Shown here: positions 23,380-30,626 of the stretch, one piece after another | Layout of the letters: every line of letters starts with the position of its first letter | Numbering within the stretch: the stretch's first letter is position 1 | Source of the DNA: Carboxydothermus islandicus | GTDB taxonomy: Bacteria > Bacillota > Z-2901 > Carboxydothermales > Carboxydothermaceae | Direction of reading: 5' to 3' | Length of the DNA: 32,446 nt | Assembly: GCF_001950325.1 (NCBI RefSeq) | Contig: NZ_BDJL01000125.1 | Span: 1-32,446, forward strand | The notes under the pieces: generated by a model | Seen by the model: the letters and a program-made list of their open reading frames with translations, nothing else | Database searches by the model: none | Told to the model about the DNA's origin: nothing | Position numbers and translations under genes: made by a program

Positions 23380-23790
23380 GTGGATTGGATGGAGCGTTTT
23401 AAAGAAGACCACTTAAAGGTATTGCAGCTTTGCGATAAATTGGAGGGAATAGTAAAAGATATTAAAGTAGGAATTGCCACGCCAAATGTAATGTACGATT
23501 TAAAGGAGTTTTTAGAAATAATCGAGAAGATGATAATACCCCATTTTCAGAAGGAAGAGGAAAAAATTTACCCCGAAATTGCTCAAAAGACCGGAGAAGA
23601 GGCGTACATAAACGAGATGTATGAAGACCACCGGAAGCTCTATCAACATTTTTCCGCGTTTCAGGAGGGTATTGAGAAAAAGGACTTTTCTTTAATAACG
23701 GCGGCGGGTGCGGAAATAGCGGAGCTTTTACGGCATCACATCTACAAGGAAGAAAAAGAACTACCGAATCTCAAAGACTTGTCAAAATAA
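23380..23790 (+). CDS. hemerythrin-family protein
   Basis: A 136-residue four-helix protein of the hemerythrin HHE family, which binds a di-iron centre and can sense or carry oxygen or nitric oxide. Candidate ligands are His11 (EDHLKV), His55 and Glu59 (PHFQKEEE), His84 (YEDHRKL), and His119/His120 with Glu124 (RHHIYKEEKELP). There is no fused domain. It starts with GTG preceded by GGTGAGGGG at five bases. Its last codons contain the -35 of the following Mn-riboswitch promoter. In an anaerobe it fits with the cytochrome bd genes as oxygen or NO handling (inference). Confidence 0.85.
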   Translation: MDWMERFKEDHLKVLQLCDKLEGIVKDIKVGIATPNVMYDLKEFLEIIEKMIIPHFQKEEEKIYPEIAQKTGEEAYINEMYEDHRKLYQHFSAFQEGIEKKDFSLITAAGAEIAELLRHHIYKEEKELPNLKDLSK

Positions 23791-23807
23791 GGTAGAATTA
23801 TTATAAT
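23779..23807 (+). promoter_or_regulatory. promoter of the Mn riboswitch transcript
   Basis: TTGTCA (23779-23784), inside the end of the hemerythrin gene, a 17-bp spacer and TATAAT (23802-23807) form a strong sigma-A promoter just before the riboswitch. Confidence 0.8.
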
Positions 23808-23822
23808 AAGAGATAGTTAAAT

Positions 23823-23915
23823 GTCGCAAAGGGGAGTAGCCGCCCGGTTATCCGGGAGAAAGAGCCGACAAACCCGGCGAAGAGCCCGGTTCTTTCACGA
23901 AAGGCAAGACCTTTG
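23823..23915 (+). ncRNA. yybP-ykoY manganese riboswitch aptamer
   Basis: The leader contains GCAAAGGGGAGTAGC and ends in GCAAGACCTTTG, the conserved ends of the yybP-ykoY class, which sense Mn2+. CAAAGG and CCTTTG pair as P1. Two internal helices of CCCGG/CCGGG type are visible (23843-23856 and 23872-23889). The 3' strand of P1 is also the 5' strand of the downstream terminator, so binding of Mn2+ should prevent termination and turn the exchanger gene on. The class is recognised by eye. Confidence 0.82.
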
Positions 23916-23958
23916 TACCTAAGAAGTTATTTTTTAGGTATAAAGGTCTTATTTTTTT
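23906..23958 (+). terminator. riboswitch-controlled terminator
   Basis: A 16-bp stem with one mismatch (AAGACCTTT-x-TACCTAA, 23906-23922, pairing with 23934-23950) is followed by ATTTTTTT. It uses the P1 strand of the aptamer and so forms only when the ligand is absent. Confidence 0.88.
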
Positions 23959-23994
23959 GTAAACTAAAAATTGTTAGAGAAAGAGGTGAGGCAA

Positions 23995-24981
23995 ATGACT
24001 GTAATCTTACTTTTTGGCAGTCTGCTGTTTATTTTGGGGGGAGCGGTTTTATTTACCAATGGAGTAGAATGGCTGGGGAAAAAATTTAAGTTAAATGAAG
24101 GTACGGTAGGAAGTGTATTGGCGGCGGTGGGGACTGCTTTACCGGAAACGATGATACCCATAATAGCCATTCTCTTTGGTACCGGTGCCGATGCTCATGC
24201 TATAGGGGTGGGGGCTATTTTAGGGGCTCCCTTTATGTTAAGTACCCTCGCTTTATTTTTAACGGGCTTGGCGGCCCTTTCATTTAAAAAACGGGAAAAC
24301 CGCCGGGAACTTATGGTAAACGGTGAGGTGTTTAAACGGGATTTAACATTCTTTTTACCTTTTTATGCTTTAGCCCTCTTAGCTTCATTTTTACCTTACG
24401 CAGGCAAAATTATGGTGGCTATTGTGCTGGTGGGTGCTTATGCTTATTACCTAAAAATAACAATTACTGCCCCTGCCGGTGAAGAAAACTGCCACGAGTT
24501 GGACCGGTGCTACTTTGCTCCCCGGCATGAAGATCCGCCAACTTTTGCTATTATTGCTCAGGTAGTGGTTGCATTGGCAATGATAGTTTTAGGGGCCGAT
24601 GAATTTGTAAAAGGGATTGAAATGGCAGCGAAAGCAGCAGGGATTTCACCGCTGGTGCTGTCACTGGTAATTGCTCCTGTTGCTACCGAACTTCCGGAGA
24701 AGTTTAACTCAATAATCTGGATTCGGGACCAAAAAGATACCTATGCCCTGGGAAATATTACCGGCGCAATGGTGTTTCAGAGCACTTTAATTCCAGCTTT
24801 TGGTATCGTATTTTCCGACTGGCACCTGGATTTTTATGCTGGACTATCGGGAATACTGGCCTTAACGGCAGGTTTATTAGTTTATCTTGGTTACCGGTGG
24901 AAAAAGAAATTATCTGCCAGGCTTTTACTGGTAAATGGTCTTTTATATGTAGTGTTTATCTATTTTGTCGTGAGGGGTTAG
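23995..24981 (+). CDS. CaCA-family cation exchanger, probably Mn2+/Ca2+ efflux
   Basis: A 328-residue membrane protein with about ten spans in two inverted repeats, of the Ca2+/cation antiporter superfamily. The two ion-binding repeats read SVLAAVGTALPETMIPI (about 39-55) and LSLVIAPVATELPEKFNS (about 222-239), each with the conserved acidic residue in the G/A-T-x-LPE motif. A short acidic and His/Cys-containing loop (ENCHELDRC, near 162-170) separates the halves. The ATG at 23995 follows AGAGGTGAGG; earlier in-frame starts lie in the terminator region. Placement behind a manganese riboswitch argues for Mn2+ export. It ends in a four-base overlap with the convergent YdjM-like gene. Confidence 0.86.
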   Translation: MTVILLFGSLLFILGGAVLFTNGVEWLGKKFKLNEGTVGSVLAAVGTALPETMIPIIAILFGTGADAHAIGVGAILGAPFMLSTLALFLTGLAALSFKKRENRRELMVNGEVFKRDLTFFLPFYALALLASFLPYAGKIMVAIVLVGAYAYYLKITITAPAGEENCHELDRCYFAPRHEDPPTFAIIAQVVVALAMIVLGADEFVKGIEMAAKAAGISPLVLSLVIAPVATELPEKFNSIIWIRDQKDTYALGNITGAMVFQSTLIPAFGIVFSDWHLDFYAGLSGILALTAGLLVYLGYRWKKKLSARLLLVNGLLYVVFIYFVVRG

Positions 24982-25913
24982 TCGGCTAAAGACTGGTTTA
25001 AATAAGTTTTAACTACTTTGTTTTGCCTGTCAAGTTCAATTAATACTCCAAATACATAATGCCCTCGAAAATGGTAACGGGGTTCTAAAAGATAAATTTT
25101 TCTCCCCTCGGGTGTATCTTTAACTTTAACGTAAGTAAACTTGGCAAAATTTAAAAATGCTTTTGCTTCGGGAGTGGAAAGGACAACCCTTGATTCTTCT
25201 GGGATTTCAGAGGATTCAAGGGTTTTTGTTTCAATTATTTTACCGCTTAAAAATTTAGCTTCTCCTTGATGGATTGTTTTGCCCTCCTGGGCAATATAAC
25301 GCCAGGAGAAAAGGTCGAGGGGATCGGGATAAACGGTTATTTTTGCTTCAGGGTAGAGAAAAGCTACCTTTTGCCAGAGATGGTGCTGGATTTGCCAGCG
25401 GGCGCCGATATAAATAAGAACTAATAAAAGGGTGGAGAGAAATACCTTCTGGGGTGATTTTCCCAGCCAGAATAAAAGAAAACCACCGGCAAATATTAAC
25501 AATATATACAGGTCGACTATCATTAATATATCATAGGAGTAGAGCTTTTTTGATAAAGGCCAGAACAAAGCTGTTCCGTAAGAAGTAAGCAAATCCATGC
25601 CCACATGAATAAAGCCGGAAACGAGGGCTATACCAAAGAGATAGCCAAAATTTGCTTTGGGGTTTAAAAAGTAAGCGATAACGGCTGAAAGAAAAGATAA
25701 GGTCACCACTCCCCAGGGGGCATGGGTCAGAGTACGATGGTACTCAAAATATTTCAAAGGCCCCCAGGCCCGGGTGACAAAATCTACGTCCGGGGCTTCG
25801 GAAGCTAATACCGAAGCTATAGTTATTGCTTTGGCTAACGCCGGGTCGGTACCCGCCGGTAAAACGGCTTTAGCCAGGGCGTAACCAATAAGTCCATGGG
25901 TCAGGTTGTCCAT
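24978..25913 (-). CDS. YdjM/DUF457-type membrane-bound metal-dependent hydrolase
   Basis: A 311-residue membrane protein. The N-terminus MDNLTHGLIGYALAKA, the SEAPDVDFV segment and HRTLTH (near residue 62) are the conserved His/Asp positions of the YdjM family, a group annotated as membrane-bound metal-dependent hydrolases. About four or five spans follow, then a C-terminal beta-rich exterior domain. The start at 25913 follows AGGAGG at good spacing; the open frame runs further upstream only through repeat sequence. Its stop overlaps that of the CaCA gene on the other strand. Substrate unknown. Confidence 0.8.
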   Translation of the reverse strand: MDNLTHGLIGYALAKAVLPAGTDPALAKAITIASVLASEAPDVDFVTRAWGPLKYFEYHRTLTHAPWGVVTLSFLSAVIAYFLNPKANFGYLFGIALVSGFIHVGMDLLTSYGTALFWPLSKKLYSYDILMIVDLYILLIFAGGFLLFWLGKSPQKVFLSTLLLVLIYIGARWQIQHHLWQKVAFLYPEAKITVYPDPLDLFSWRYIAQEGKTIHQGEAKFLSGKIIETKTLESSEIPEESRVVLSTPEAKAFLNFAKFTYVKVKDTPEGRKIYLLEPRYHFRGHYVFGVLIELDRQNKVVKTYLNQSLAD

Positions 25914-25926
25914 CTTGGACCTCCTA

Positions 25927-26012
25927 TAGTGGTGGTATGTCGTAAGTGGTTGGTGGTCGGTATTGAGTGGTCGGTAAAAAATTCGGATTACTGACCACAT
26001 ACCACCTACCAC
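25927..26012. repeat. GTGGT/ACCAC repeat region with hairpin
   Basis: Repeated GTGGT units on the left and ACCAC units on the right form inverted repeats, including GTGGTCGGTAA (25967-25977) with TTACTGACCAC (25988-25998), one G-U pair. A related direct copy lies at 7452-7480. The rest of the gap to 26090 holds no gene. Confidence 0.6.
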
Positions 26013-26082
26013 TTTTTTCGTAGGGTCGTCTCCAGCTAATTAAAAAATTACTGTAGGGGCTGCTCCAACAATATATTTGATA

Positions 26083-26120
26083 AAATTATAACAAAAATAG
26101 CGGGGGTTTCCCGCTATTTT
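26083..26120 (-). terminator. terminator of the SHOCT operon
   Basis: Minus strand: an 11-bp perfect stem (26094-26104 with 26110-26120, CCCGCTATTTT and complement) with a 5-nt loop, followed by a T-rich tail. The stop codon of the last SHOCT gene lies in the stem. Confidence 0.85.
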
Positions 26121-26362
26121 CGTAAGTCATGCAGCATTTCTTCGTATTTTTCCTTACTAATTTCACCTTTTGCATATCGCTCTTTTAACAAATCTTCTGG
26201 TGATTTGGTTATACTTAATTTAGTAATTCCGTTATTTTTAGCTAATAGTTGAAAGGCGATGTAAATAATTAAAGCTAAGAATAGTAAGCCAAAGATCATC
26301 ATAATAAAACCTCCTATCATATTCCAGGGTCCTAAAGCTTGATTCCAGCAATACCAAAACAT
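26114..26362 (-). CDS. small membrane protein with SHOCT tail (copy 3 of operon)
   Basis: An 82-residue protein: short N-terminus with Trp residues, one strongly hydrophobic span (about 17-42) and a C-terminal SHOCT segment (SPEDLLKERYAKGEISKEKYEEMLHDLRK region, about 54-82). SHOCT is a short C-terminal oligomerisation module common on small bacterial membrane proteins. It is the closest paralogue of the next gene upstream. ATG 26362 lies five bases after GGGTGG; a GTG at 26371 is the longer alternative. Its 3' end, including bases beyond the stop, repeats the upstream copy. Confidence 0.75.
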   Translation of the reverse strand: MFWYCWNQALGPWNMIGGFIMMIFGLLFLALIIYIAFQLLAKNNGITKLSITKSPEDLLKERYAKGEISKEKYEEMLHDLRK

Positions 26363-26374
26363 GATAACCACCCG

Positions 26375-26620
26375 CTATTTTCGTAAATCTTGAAGCATTT
26401 CTTCGTATTGTTCTTTGGTTATTTCTCCTCGGGCGTATCTTTCCTTTAAAAGTTCTTCCGGAGATTTTCCGGAGGTAACTTTACTTATAATATCGTTTCG
26501 GGTAAGAAGTTTGAAGATGAAATAAATCACTACCGCCCAAAAGAGAAACATTAGGATCATCATAAAGATACCTCCAAGCATGTTCCATGGAGTTAGCCGA
26601 TCCCAGAAATACCACATCAT
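26375..26620 (-). CDS. small membrane protein with SHOCT tail (copy 2 of operon)
   Basis: An 81-residue protein, one hydrophobic span (about 15-41) and a SHOCT tail (about 53-81). It aligns along its whole length with copy 3 (start M-x-WY-x-W, a shared PWNM-x-GG, and ending DLRK), which indicates tandem duplication. ATG 26620 has AAGGAG eight bases upstream; a GTG nine bases earlier would overlap the ribosome site. It is 12 bases from copy 1 and 12 from copy 3, so the three form an operon. Confidence 0.78.
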   Translation of the reverse strand: MMWYFWDRLTPWNMLGGIFMMILMFLFWAVVIYFIFKLLTRNDIISKVTSGKSPEELLKERYARGEITKEQYEEMLQDLRK

Positions 26621-26632
26621 CGTTATCACTCC

Positions 26633-26902
26633 TTATTTTTTAAGATCTTCTAAAACTTTTAAATAATCTTCCCTAATTATTTCCCCGCGAGCGTACCGCT
26701 CTCTTAAAATTTCTTCTGCCGAAGAGCGGTGGTTTGTATGGGAAACATGATGGCCGCAGCTGCCCATGGGAAAAAAGATGCCAAACCGGCGGAAAATCAG
26801 GGCTGCTACCACTATAACAGCTAAAAACAAAAGCAGGTTTATTAGTAAACTGCCGGGGTAATAACCGTAACCGTAGCCAAATCCCGGGAATCTTCCCATC
26901 AT
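26633..26902 (-). CDS. small membrane protein with SHOCT tail (copy 1 of operon)
   Basis: An 89-residue protein with a Gly/Tyr-rich N-terminus (FGYGYGYYPG), one hydrophobic span (about 18-40), a His/Cys-rich linker (CGHHVSHTNH, about 49-58) and a SHOCT tail (about 61-89). The linker could bind a metal and is absent in the two paralogues. A strong AAAGGAGG lies eight bases before the ATG. It is the first gene of the operon; TATAAT on the minus strand at 26926-26931 is a likely -10. It diverges from the ECF sigma operon, so envelope stress control is possible. Confidence 0.78.
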   Translation of the reverse strand: MMGRFPGFGYGYGYYPGSLLINLLLFLAVIVVAALIFRRFGIFFPMGSCGHHVSHTNHRSSAEEILRERYARGEIIREDYLKVLEDLKK

Positions 26903-26925
26903 TAATATCGCCTCCTTTTAAGTTT

Positions 26926-26931
26926 ATTATA
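26926..26931 (-). promoter_or_regulatory. -10 element of the SHOCT operon
   Basis: TATAAT on the minus strand 24 bases before the first SHOCT gene; only a weak -35 (ACACTT) at 17-bp spacing. Confidence 0.4.
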
Positions 26932-26996
26932 AAACCTAATTGTTACCAAAGTGTTTCGTGTTTATTGCAGATTAACGGAGAAAATATTTCTTTGGC

Positions 26997-27023
26997 TGTC
27001 ACAAATTAGGGGTTAAAATCGTC
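26997..27023 (+). promoter_or_regulatory. putative ECF-type autoregulated promoter
   Basis: TGTCAC (26997-27002), a 17-bp spacer and CGTC (27020-27023) resemble ECF-sigma -35 and -10 elements and lie 35 bases before the sigma gene. A sigma-A alternative, TTGGCT-N16-TAAAAT (26992-27019), overlaps it. Confidence 0.45.
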
Positions 27024-27057
27024 TTAGAGGTAGAAAAAGCGGTAAAGGAGGGAGAGG

Positions 27058-27525
27058 GTGGAGCACAGTATAGTTGAAACCCTTTATAAGGAAATGTATA
27101 CCAAACTTACCTTCAGGATTAATAGTATTGTAAAAAGGGTAGATATTGCCGAAGAACTGGCTCAGGAGTGTTTTGCCAGGCTCCTCCGGGAAGATATAAG
27201 CAGTATAAGTAATCCTGTCGGTTGGCTTTTTAAAGTGGGAGAAAATCTTGCCTATGATTATCTCAGGAGTGCCCGGGAGATTCCGCTGTTAGAAGGAGCG
27301 AAAACTTCCGGAATTAATTTTATTGATGAGGTGGAACTGGTGAAAGAAGCTCTGGCAACCCTTACCGAAGAAGAACAAAAACTATTACTTTTACGGGAGA
27401 AGGGCTATAAATACAAGGAGATAGCCCAAAAATTAGGGATTAGGGAAAGCTCGGTGGGCCAGAAACTCTGCCGGGCGCAGGCCCGGTTTAAAAAAAGTTA
27501 TTTAAAATTATCCGGAGGTGATTAA
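27058..27525 (+). CDS. ECF sigma factor
   Basis: A 155-residue extracytoplasmic-function sigma-70 factor. Region 2 covers about residues 8-80 with DIAEELAQECFARLL and the NPVGWLFKVGENLAYDYLR recognition part. Region 4 covers about 95-150 with LTEEEQKLLLLREKGYKYKEIAQKLGI and a helix-turn-helix ending RESSVGQKLCRA. It starts with GTG after AAAGGAGGGAGAGG. Two bases separate its stop from the TTG start of the anti-sigma gene, whose ribosome site is in the sigma 3' end. It likely directs its own operon. Confidence 0.9.
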   Translation: MEHSIVETLYKEMYTKLTFRINSIVKRVDIAEELAQECFARLLREDISSISNPVGWLFKVGENLAYDYLRSAREIPLLEGAKTSGINFIDEVELVKEALATLTEEEQKLLLLREKGYKYKEIAQKLGIRESSVGQKLCRAQARFKKSYLKLSGGD

Positions 27526-27526
27526 T

Positions 27527-28609
27527 TTGAAGGGCCGTTGTTTGGATGAGGGGATTTTAATGGCTTATGTGGATGATGAGCTAAATTTAGGGGAAATGAG
27601 GAAGGTAGATGAACACCTTGAAGAGTGCTTGAAGTGCCGGGAAAAGTTAAACGAAATTAAAGCTACCAGAAAATTTACCGCGACAAAGCTTTCGCATTTG
27701 ACTGACGGCGAAAAGGTTAATGCGGCAAGCCTTAGGAGAAAATTCTGGCAAAATGCAATTTTACCCCGGGTGGCAGCGGTAGCGGCGGCCGCTTTAATCC
27801 TGATCGGGGCGCCAACGATAGCCGATGAACTTTACACCTTTTTCCGGGCTGAAAAGGTCGAAGTAGTCTCGGTTAATGCGGCGGACCTGGAGAAACTTTC
27901 CGATATTTTTAATAAGGTGGGGGAAAGCAAAATAGAAGGACTTATCGAGGTTAAAAGAGAGATGACTTTAAAACCGCGGGATTTGGCTCCCACTGATATT
28001 AAAAATATCCCGGCATCTTTAAATCCCGTTCCGGAAAATTTACCTTCAACTTTGGAAAAATATGCGCAATTGAATAATTTATACCAAGGGGAAGGATTTA
28101 AATTAACGGTGAAAGTTAATGTTAAGGAGATGAACAGGCAGCTGAAGTTTTTGGGAGCCAAAAAGCTATTTCCGGAAACCCTGGAGGGAAAAGAGTTTAA
28201 CATCAGCGTAAACCCTGGTTACCGGGCCAATTACAACCTGACAGGTGGCGGTAATAATGGTGGTTTTCTTAGCATTACCCGTCAGGCAGTACCGGAAATA
28301 AAAACCCGGGCCAGGATTACGCCGGAAGAAATTGCCGAAGTTCTCTTAGAGCTGCCGGGTATCCCCGGAGATCTAAAAAGCTCTCTGGCAGGACTTGTCG
28401 GTGATTTAAACAGCGCCCTGGTGATACCGGTTTACAAGGGAACATCGGTGGAAGATGTTAAAATCGCCGGTGTAACCGGAAAGATGCTTGAACAATCGGG
28501 TGGAAGCTATCGGGTGCTGGTGTTTTTAAAGGGGGGAATTCTTACCGTAATTGAAAGCTCTCTTGATAAAGAAACCCTTTTAGAAGTAGCAAGGGGGCTT
28601 AGCTGGTAA
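27527..28609 (+). CDS. membrane anti-sigma factor with zinc-finger (zf-HC2) domain
   Basis: A 360-residue single-span protein. The cytosolic N-terminus has the ZAS/zf-HC2 motif His30-x3-Cys34-x2-Cys37, with Cys5 nearby, which binds the cognate ECF sigma factor. One hydrophobic span lies near 82-100 (VAAVAAAALILIGAP). The 260-residue outer part ends in LTVIESSLDKETLLEVARGL, resembling the DUF4367-type sensor tail. The TTG at 27527 is chosen because GGAGG lies eight bases upstream; the open frame extends nine bases further to a GTG. It sits between the sigma factor and the ABC exporter, so it is likely a surface stress sensor. Confidence 0.85.
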   Translation: MKGRCLDEGILMAYVDDELNLGEMRKVDEHLEECLKCREKLNEIKATRKFTATKLSHLTDGEKVNAASLRRKFWQNAILPRVAAVAAAALILIGAPTIADELYTFFRAEKVEVVSVNAADLEKLSDIFNKVGESKIEGLIEVKREMTLKPRDLAPTDIKNIPASLNPVPENLPSTLEKYAQLNNLYQGEGFKLTVKVNVKEMNRQLKFLGAKKLFPETLEGKEFNISVNPGYRANYNLTGGGNNGGFLSITRQAVPEIKTRARITPEEIAEVLLELPGIPGDLKSSLAGLVGDLNSALVIPVYKGTSVEDVKIAGVTGKMLEQSGGSYRVLVFLKGGILTVIESSLDKETLLEVARGLSW

Positions 28610-28610
28610 C

Positions 28611-29516
28611 ATGGTATTAGAAAGTGTCGATTTAACAAAATATTATGGCCGGGAAATAGGGTGCCGGAACATTTCTCTGGGGGTTTCCTCCGGGGAAATC
28701 TTTGCTTTTTTAGGGCCAAACGGTGCCGGGAAAAGTACCTTTGTGAAAACTGCCCTGGGCTTATTAAAACCTACCTCGGGGACGATACGGCTTTTTGGGA
28801 AAAGCCCGGAAGACTTGCATGTCCGCCGTAAGGTAGGCTATCTCCCGGAAAATATTCGCCTGCCGGAGTGGATGACGGCAGAAGAGCTTTTGCGCTTTCA
28901 CGGGAAACTCCTCTACCTTCCGGAGAAAAAGTTAAAACGAAGAATAGAAGAGGTTTTAACCCGGACCAAACTCTGGGAGCGGAAAGATAGTAGAATCAAG
29001 ACCTACAGCCAGGGGATGCGCCAGCGACTGGCCCTGGCGGTGGCCTTATTAGGGGAACCGGAACTTTTATTTTTGGATGAGCCAACTTCGGCTCTGGATC
29101 CGGTAGGCCGGATTGAAGTCCGGGAAATTATCACCGACCTTAAAAGACAAGGAGTAGCGGTATTTTTAAACAGCCATCTTTTATCTGAGGTGGAAATGGT
29201 AGCCGATAGTGTAGCGATTATTAACCGCGGGGAAATAAAAGCCCGGGGAAAACTTGCGGAACTTTTATCCGGACGCGGGATTTTAATCCGCGGGGAAATT
29301 CCCGAAGCTCTTCTTAATAAACTAAAATCCCGGTATCAAACCGGGGAAGCCCCGAATGGGTTAAAGCTTTTGGGGGTAAGCGAAGAAGAAGTACCGGCAA
29401 TAATGCGGGAATTGGTCCTCGGGGGAGCTAATATTTATGAGGTTCGGCCGTTTAAGGCGGCGCTCGAGGAATTATTTATCCAGGCGGTGGAGGGCAAAAA
29501 TGGGGCAGATAATTAG
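28611..29516 (+). CDS. ABC transporter ATP-binding protein (ABC-2 exporter)
   Basis: A 301-residue cytosolic ATPase of the CcmA/ABC-2 type. Walker A GPNGAGKST is at 35-43, the signature YSQGMRQRL near 127, Walker B LLFLDEPTSALDP near 151 and the switch His in LNSHLLSEVE near 180. The last 80 residues are a variable tail. One base separates its start from the anti-sigma stop and no good ribosome site is visible, so it relies on coupling. Its end overlaps the permease gene by 17 bases. Placement under an ECF system suggests export of a toxic or envelope-stress compound; the substrate is unknown. Confidence 0.9.
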   Translation: MVLESVDLTKYYGREIGCRNISLGVSSGEIFAFLGPNGAGKSTFVKTALGLLKPTSGTIRLFGKSPEDLHVRRKVGYLPENIRLPEWMTAEELLRFHGKLLYLPEKKLKRRIEEVLTRTKLWERKDSRIKTYSQGMRQRLALAVALLGEPELLFLDEPTSALDPVGRIEVREIITDLKRQGVAVFLNSHLLSEVEMVADSVAIINRGEIKARGKLAELLSGRGILIRGEIPEALLNKLKSRYQTGEAPNGLKLLGVSEEEVPAIMRELVLGGANIYEVRPFKAALEELFIQAVEGKNGADN

Positions 29517-30348
29517 TTATACCTTAAGGGAAGCGGTGCGCAGGAAAACTCTTTTGGTAATTGTCATTTTAGCGGTGGTTTACCTTATTCTTTTCGGTAC
29601 CGGCCTTTATTTTATCAGCGATGATTTAAAAATTTATAAAAGCCCTACTCCTGATATGGCGTTACAGCGTTATATTCTCTTAAATTTTTTCTTTTCCTTT
29701 GGCTTGTTTTTCGCCTCCTTTGCAGTAAACGTGATAGCGGTATTTAGTGCGGTCGGGGCGATTTCCGGAGAATTAGAAGCGTGGCTTTTACAGCCGCTAC
29801 TGGTACGTCCCGTTAAAAAGTGGGAGGTATTTTTGGGAAAATTTATTGGTTACGGTCTTTTGGGCATTATTGCGGCGATAATTTTAATATTGGCGCTGGT
29901 AGCCGAGTTTTACGTTATTACAGGTTTTATCCCCCAGAATGTCTGGCTTGCAGGACTTATCTTAAGCGGAATGCCGCTTATTTTAACGGCGGTGACGTTG
30001 ACCGGGTCGGTGCGGTTGTCGCCGGCGGCTAACGGTTTTTTTGCTTTTACCCTGTATATGGCTTCGCTGGTTGGAGGGATGATGGAGCAGGTGGCAAGCT
30101 TCTTTCCCGGACAAACGAAAATTTTGCAAGAAATCGGCCTTTTAACCAGTATTATCCTTCCTACCGACGCTATTTACCGCAAAGGGGTGTCGTATATTTT
30201 TTCTGGAGTTAGCAACTTTGCCGGACCTTTAACCTTATTTGGCAGCGCCAGCCCCCCGAGCTTGTACTTTCTCGGATATACCCTTCTTTACCTGGTGGGG
30301 GTAGTAATTCTGGGAATATATCTTTTTAATAAACGGGAGGCAGCGTAG
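29500..30348 (+). CDS. ABC-2 type transporter permease
   Basis: A 282-residue membrane protein with about six spans and a large first loop, typical of ABC-2 exporter permeases. The start region ISYTLREAVRRKTLLVIVILAVVYL and the LLQPLLVRPVKKWEVFLGKFIG segment match the family. The ATG at 29500 follows GGAGGG at five bases; an upstream in-frame start at 29437 would add 21 basic residues and has no ribosome site. It is the last gene of the ECF operon; no hairpin terminator was seen before the S-box promoter region. Confidence 0.86.
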   Translation: MGQIISYTLREAVRRKTLLVIVILAVVYLILFGTGLYFISDDLKIYKSPTPDMALQRYILLNFFFSFGLFFASFAVNVIAVFSAVGAISGELEAWLLQPLLVRPVKKWEVFLGKFIGYGLLGIIAAIILILALVAEFYVITGFIPQNVWLAGLILSGMPLILTAVTLTGSVRLSPAANGFFAFTLYMASLVGGMMEQVASFFPGQTKILQEIGLLTSIILPTDAIYRKGVSYIFSGVSNFAGPLTLFGSASPPSLYFLGYTLLYLVGVVILGIYLFNKREAA

Positions 30349-30382
30349 AAAATTTAAAAAATTAAAACTTTTTCAGAGGGAC

Positions 30383-30411
30383 TTGACAGGTGGTAGTTTC
30401 GAATTTAAAAT
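30383..30411 (+). promoter_or_regulatory. promoter of the metNIQ S-box transcript
   Basis: A perfect TTGACA (30383-30388), a 17-bp spacer and TAAAAT (30406-30411) lie about 45 bases ahead of the SAM riboswitch. Confidence 0.85.
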
Positions 30412-30457
30412 CAAATTCAGTTTAATGCGAACTAAATAGCGGCGATGACATAGATCG

Positions 30458-30565
30458 CCTCTTATCAAGAGTGGCGGAGGGACTGGCCCAATGAAGCCCG
30501 GCAACCGGCCTAAAATTTAGGCAATGGTGCCAATTCCTGCGGATTAAATTCCGGGAGATAAGAGG
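30458..30565 (+). ncRNA. SAM-I (S-box) riboswitch aptamer
   Basis: P1 is CCTCTTATC (30458-30466) with GATAAGAGG (30557-30565). Inside are the class hallmarks AAGAGTGGCGGAGGGACTGGCCC, with ATGAAGCCCGGCAACC and GGTGCCAATTCC. The 3' strand of P1 (AAGAGG) can pair with CCTCTT (30578-30583) in the terminator, giving the usual OFF switch when SAM is high. The leader also has a hairpin GGCGAT/ATCGCC (30441-30459) whose 3' end overlaps P1. Confidence 0.96.
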
Positions 30566-30574
30566 AGGAGTAAA

Positions 30575-30608
30575 AACCCTCTTCTAACCGGAAGGGGGTT
30601 ATTTTTTT
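30575..30608 (+). terminator. S-box-controlled terminator
   Basis: A stem of 10 or 11 pairs (AACCCTCTTC, 30575-30584, with GGAAGGGGGTT, 30590-30600) is followed by ATTTTTTTG. It lies 18 bases before metN and its 5' arm competes for the P1 strand of the aptamer. Confidence 0.93.
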
Positions 30609-30626
30609 GCAAAAGAGGTGGTAACA

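Noticed and set aside
25914-26012. 33-residue N-terminal extension of the YdjM-like protein
   Set aside because: It is translated repeat DNA rich in Thr/His/Pro; a perfect AGGAGG precedes the internal ATG at 25913.
30458-30565. tRNA or T-box in the met leader
   Set aside because: The conserved S-box core and P1/terminator competition identify a SAM-I riboswitch.
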